7,553 bases of DNA from Acidimicrobiales bacterium. Lineage in GTDB: Bacteria > Actinomycetota > Acidimicrobiia > Acidimicrobiales > Acidimicrobilacustridaceae. The stretch is taken from assembly GCA_023261915.1 (NCBI GenBank), contig JALRFT010000304.1, forward strand, positions 1 through 7,553, written 5' to 3'. Every line of letters starts with the position of its first letter. The first letter of the stretch is position 1. Made by a program: the position numbers and the translations under genes. Below, piece by piece: positions 5,765 to 7,553 of this stretch. Below the pieces are notes generated by a model that saw nothing but the letters and a program-made list of their open reading frames with translations, was not told the origin of the DNA and made no database searches.

Positions 5765-6715
5765 ATGGCCCTGTCCCAGATCGGCATCGGTTCCGACGTT
5801 GCGGCGGACATCACCCGGGCACGTTTGACAGGCAAACGCGCCGACGTGTCAGGAACGGCCTTCCGAACGGCGCTGCAAATTGGACTCAGTCTGTCGGTCA
5901 TCGTGCTTGTCGTGCTTCTCGCCGACGTGCTTACGGGCGGTTGGAGTGTGCTGACGACCCGTCTGGGTGAGTTCCTCACGGCACCTCTGCGGGCGAACCC
6001 CGCTCAGGCCGGCATCGCCCAGTCTCTTGCCGGGACGCTCTGGACCGGCATGGTGGTGGTCCTGCTGTCATTCCCGATTGGGATCGGGGCGGCCATCTAC
6101 CTGGAGGAGTACGCCCCCCAGAACCGACTGACCCGCTTCATCGAGGTCAACGTCCGCAACCTCGCAGGTGTCCCATCGGTGGTCTACGGGATTCTCGGTT
6201 TCACCATCTTCGTTCAGTGGTCGGGGGGATTCACCGGCGGCAGGACCGCCTTGGCCGGGGGACTGACGCTGGCCTGCCTCGTGCTCCCCATCGTGATCAT
6301 CACCTCGTCTGAGGCCATCCGCTCGGTGCCTCGGGCCATCCGTGAGGGCGGTTACGGCGTCGGTGCCACCCAGTGGGAGATCATCCGTACCTTCGTCCTT
6401 CCCTACGCCGCTCCAGGAATTCTCACCGGCACGGTGCTGTCACTGGCCCGGGCGCTGGGAGAAGCGGCCCCTCTCATCCTCGTGGGGGCCGTGCAGGGCC
6501 GTCTCGCCAGCCAGGACCCGATCTGGGACCCGGCGTGGTTGACCGAACGGTTCACGGCCATGCCGGTCACCGTTGCCGACTGGGCCACCCGGCCCGAGGA
6601 GGGGTTCGTGGCCAACACGGCGGCCGCCATTGTGGTGCTTTTGGCCATCGTCCTGCTGTTCAATCTTGGCTCCATTTTGTTGCGCAATCGTTATGAGAGG
6701 AAGAGACACCGCTGA
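5765..6715 (+). CDS. pstA: phosphate ABC transporter permease PstA
   Basis: The second membrane subunit of the phosphate channel, partner of PstC. From the ATG at 5765 it has 316 residues. A polar cytosolic tail of about 35 residues comes first, then a membrane segment at about 36-56 and a periplasm-side loop rich in Thr, Ala and Pro. Later segments include GTLWTGMVVVLLSFPIGIG, IYLEEYAP, and NLAGVPSVVYGILGF. The EAA loop is at about 194-213 (EGGYGVGATQWE, then FVLP), with the SSEAIRSVP lead-in shared with PstC. ARALGEAAPLILVGA, typical of PstA, follows. After the last membrane segment the protein ends in a basic tail (RNRYERKRHR). Its TGA overlaps the pstB ATG by one base (TGATG), pointing to coupled translation. 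The start could be 5711, which would add 18 residues. Confidence 0.95.
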   Translation: MALSQIGIGSDVAADITRARLTGKRADVSGTAFRTALQIGLSLSVIVLVVLLADVLTGGWSVLTTRLGEFLTAPLRANPAQAGIAQSLAGTLWTGMVVVLLSFPIGIGAAIYLEEYAPQNRLTRFIEVNVRNLAGVPSVVYGILGFTIFVQWSGGFTGGRTALAGGLTLACLVLPIVIITSSEAIRSVPRAIREGGYGVGATQWEIIRTFVLPYAAPGILTGTVLSLARALGEAAPLILVGAVQGRLASQDPIWDPAWLTERFTAMPVTVADWATRPEEGFVANTAAAIVVLLAIVLLFNLGSILLRNRYERKRHR

Positions 6716-7553
6716 TGCCTGAAGAAGTGCTTGCACCGCCTGTGCCCGAGACGGCCACCCGTCCACTACAAGATGAGCAGAATGAGCTGCCAGTTGTCTT
6801 CGACGTCGACGAACTCAGTGTCTACTACGGGACTTTCCGTGCCGTGCGCGACGTCACGATGGACATCCGCCAGCGCGAGATCACCGCGTTCATCGGCCCA
6901 TCCGGATGCGGCAAGTCAACAGTCTTGCGGTGCTTCAACCGGATGAACGATCTCGTCGAGATCGCTCGGGTTGAAGGTCGGCTGACCTACCACGGTGTCG
7001 ACCTGTACGCCCGGGGAGTCGATCCAGTCGAAGTGCGACGACGAATCGGCATGGTCTTCCAGAAGCCCAACCCGTTCCCCAAGTCGATCTACGACAACAT
7101 CGCATTTGGGCCGAAGGTAGCCGGGCTCGTCAAAGGGAAGTCGGAAACTGATGATCTCGTCGAGCACGCCCTGCGGCGCGGAGCGCTCTGGGATGAGGTG
7201 AAGGACCGGCTCAAGGATTCCGCCATGGGGCTCTCGGGTGGCCAGCAGCAGCGGCTCTGTATCGCCCGGGCCATCGCAGTGGAACCGGAGGTCGTCCTCA
7301 TGGATGAACCGTGTTCGGCACTTGACCCGGTGGCGACAGCTCGCATTGAGGATCTCATGATGGAACTCAAGGACGAGTACACCATCGTCATCGTGACCCA
7401 CAACATGCAGCAGGCTGCTCGGGTCAGCGACCGCACAGCCTTCTTCGTCACCGAGGTCAATGCCACGAGTGACGTGCGCACAGGGGTGCTCGTCGAGTTC
7501 GACGCCACGGACAAGATCTTCTCCAATCCCGAGGATGAGAGGACCGAGAGGTA
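6715..7553 (+). CDS. pstB: phosphate ABC transporter ATP-binding protein PstB (3' partial)
   Basis: The ATPase that drives phosphate import through PstC/PstA on the cytosolic face. The frame opens at the ATG overlapping the pstA stop and stays open to the window edge: 279 whole codons plus TA. All ABC motifs are intact: Walker A GPSGCGKST (61-69, Lys67), Q-loop Gln116 in MVFQKPNPFP (a PstB hallmark), signature LSGGQQQR (173-180), Walker B VVLMDEP (Asp197, Glu198) and H-loop His229 in VTHNM. A polar extension of about 25 residues precedes the first strand (VVFDVDELSVYYG), longer than in E. coli PstB. The visible end, IFSNPEDERTERY-like, matches the point where PstB proteins usually finish with a short TGRFG-type tail, so only about 5-8 residues should be missing. 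phoU often follows pstB but is out of view. Confidence 0.97.
   Translation, partial: MPEEVLAPPVPETATRPLQDEQNELPVVFDVDELSVYYGTFRAVRDVTMDIRQREITAFIGPSGCGKSTVLRCFNRMNDLVEIARVEGRLTYHGVDLYARGVDPVEVRRRIGMVFQKPNPFPKSIYDNIAFGPKVAGLVKGKSETDDLVEHALRRGALWDEVKDRLKDSAMGLSGGQQQRLCIARAIAVEPEVVLMDEPCSALDPVATARIEDLMMELKDEYTIVIVTHNMQQAARVSDRTAFFVTEVNATSDVRTGVLVEFDATDKIFSNPEDERTER

Noticed and set aside
6549..6571. GTTCACG and GGTCACC, a PHO-box-like pair inside pstA
   Set aside because: Spacing is 16 bases rather than 11 and it is deep in coding sequence, so it is probably chance.

Overview
The window is GC-rich, with every supported gene on the + strand and dense coding. It looks like a chromosomal piece of a high-GC Gram-positive bacterium (Actinomycetota). 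The grounds are: a polyphosphate kinase followed directly by a MutT1-type Nudix gene, an arrangement I recall from mycobacteria; a PHO box built of 11-nt GTTCACC repeats, as known from Streptomyces; -10-like TANNNT hexamers; GTG starts; and a lipoprotein PstS. The class Acidimicrobiia is a reasonable guess, but the sequence alone does not prove it.

Layout, left to right: (1) the 3' end of an HtrA/DegP-like serine protease, of which only the C-terminal PDZ domain is inside the window (1-347). (2) An 89-residue protein of unknown function (475-744). (3) ppk1, a full-length polyphosphate kinase with all expected catalytic residues (831-3023). (4) A single-domain Nudix hydrolase whose GTG start overlaps the ppk1 stop (3020-3439). 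(5) A 205-bp regulatory gap with a clear PHO box and a candidate -10 (3440-3644). (6) The high-affinity phosphate transporter operon pstS-pstC-pstA-pstB (3645 to the window end), with pstB cut a few residues before its expected stop. No stretch over 300 bp lacks a gene. I see no tRNA, rRNA, CRISPR array, insertion sequence or attachment site.

How the parts fit: PstS captures phosphate outside the membrane, PstC/PstA form the channel and PstB powers import. Ppk1 can then store phosphate as polyphosphate, drawing on ATP. The Nudix protein probably cleans up damaged or signalling nucleotides. The PHO box implies that pst is switched on by a PhoP/PhoB-type response regulator under phosphate starvation. 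That regulator and phoU are not in the window. ppk1-nudix has no recognisable PHO box and may have its own promoter.

I do not see a wholly new system. The points most worth a second look are: the Nudix gene that corresponds to only the first half of mycobacterial MutT1; a strong hairpin and an overlapping G-quadruplex-type motif between pstS and pstC; the well-preserved PHO box; and the unassigned 89-residue gene between htrA and ppk1.
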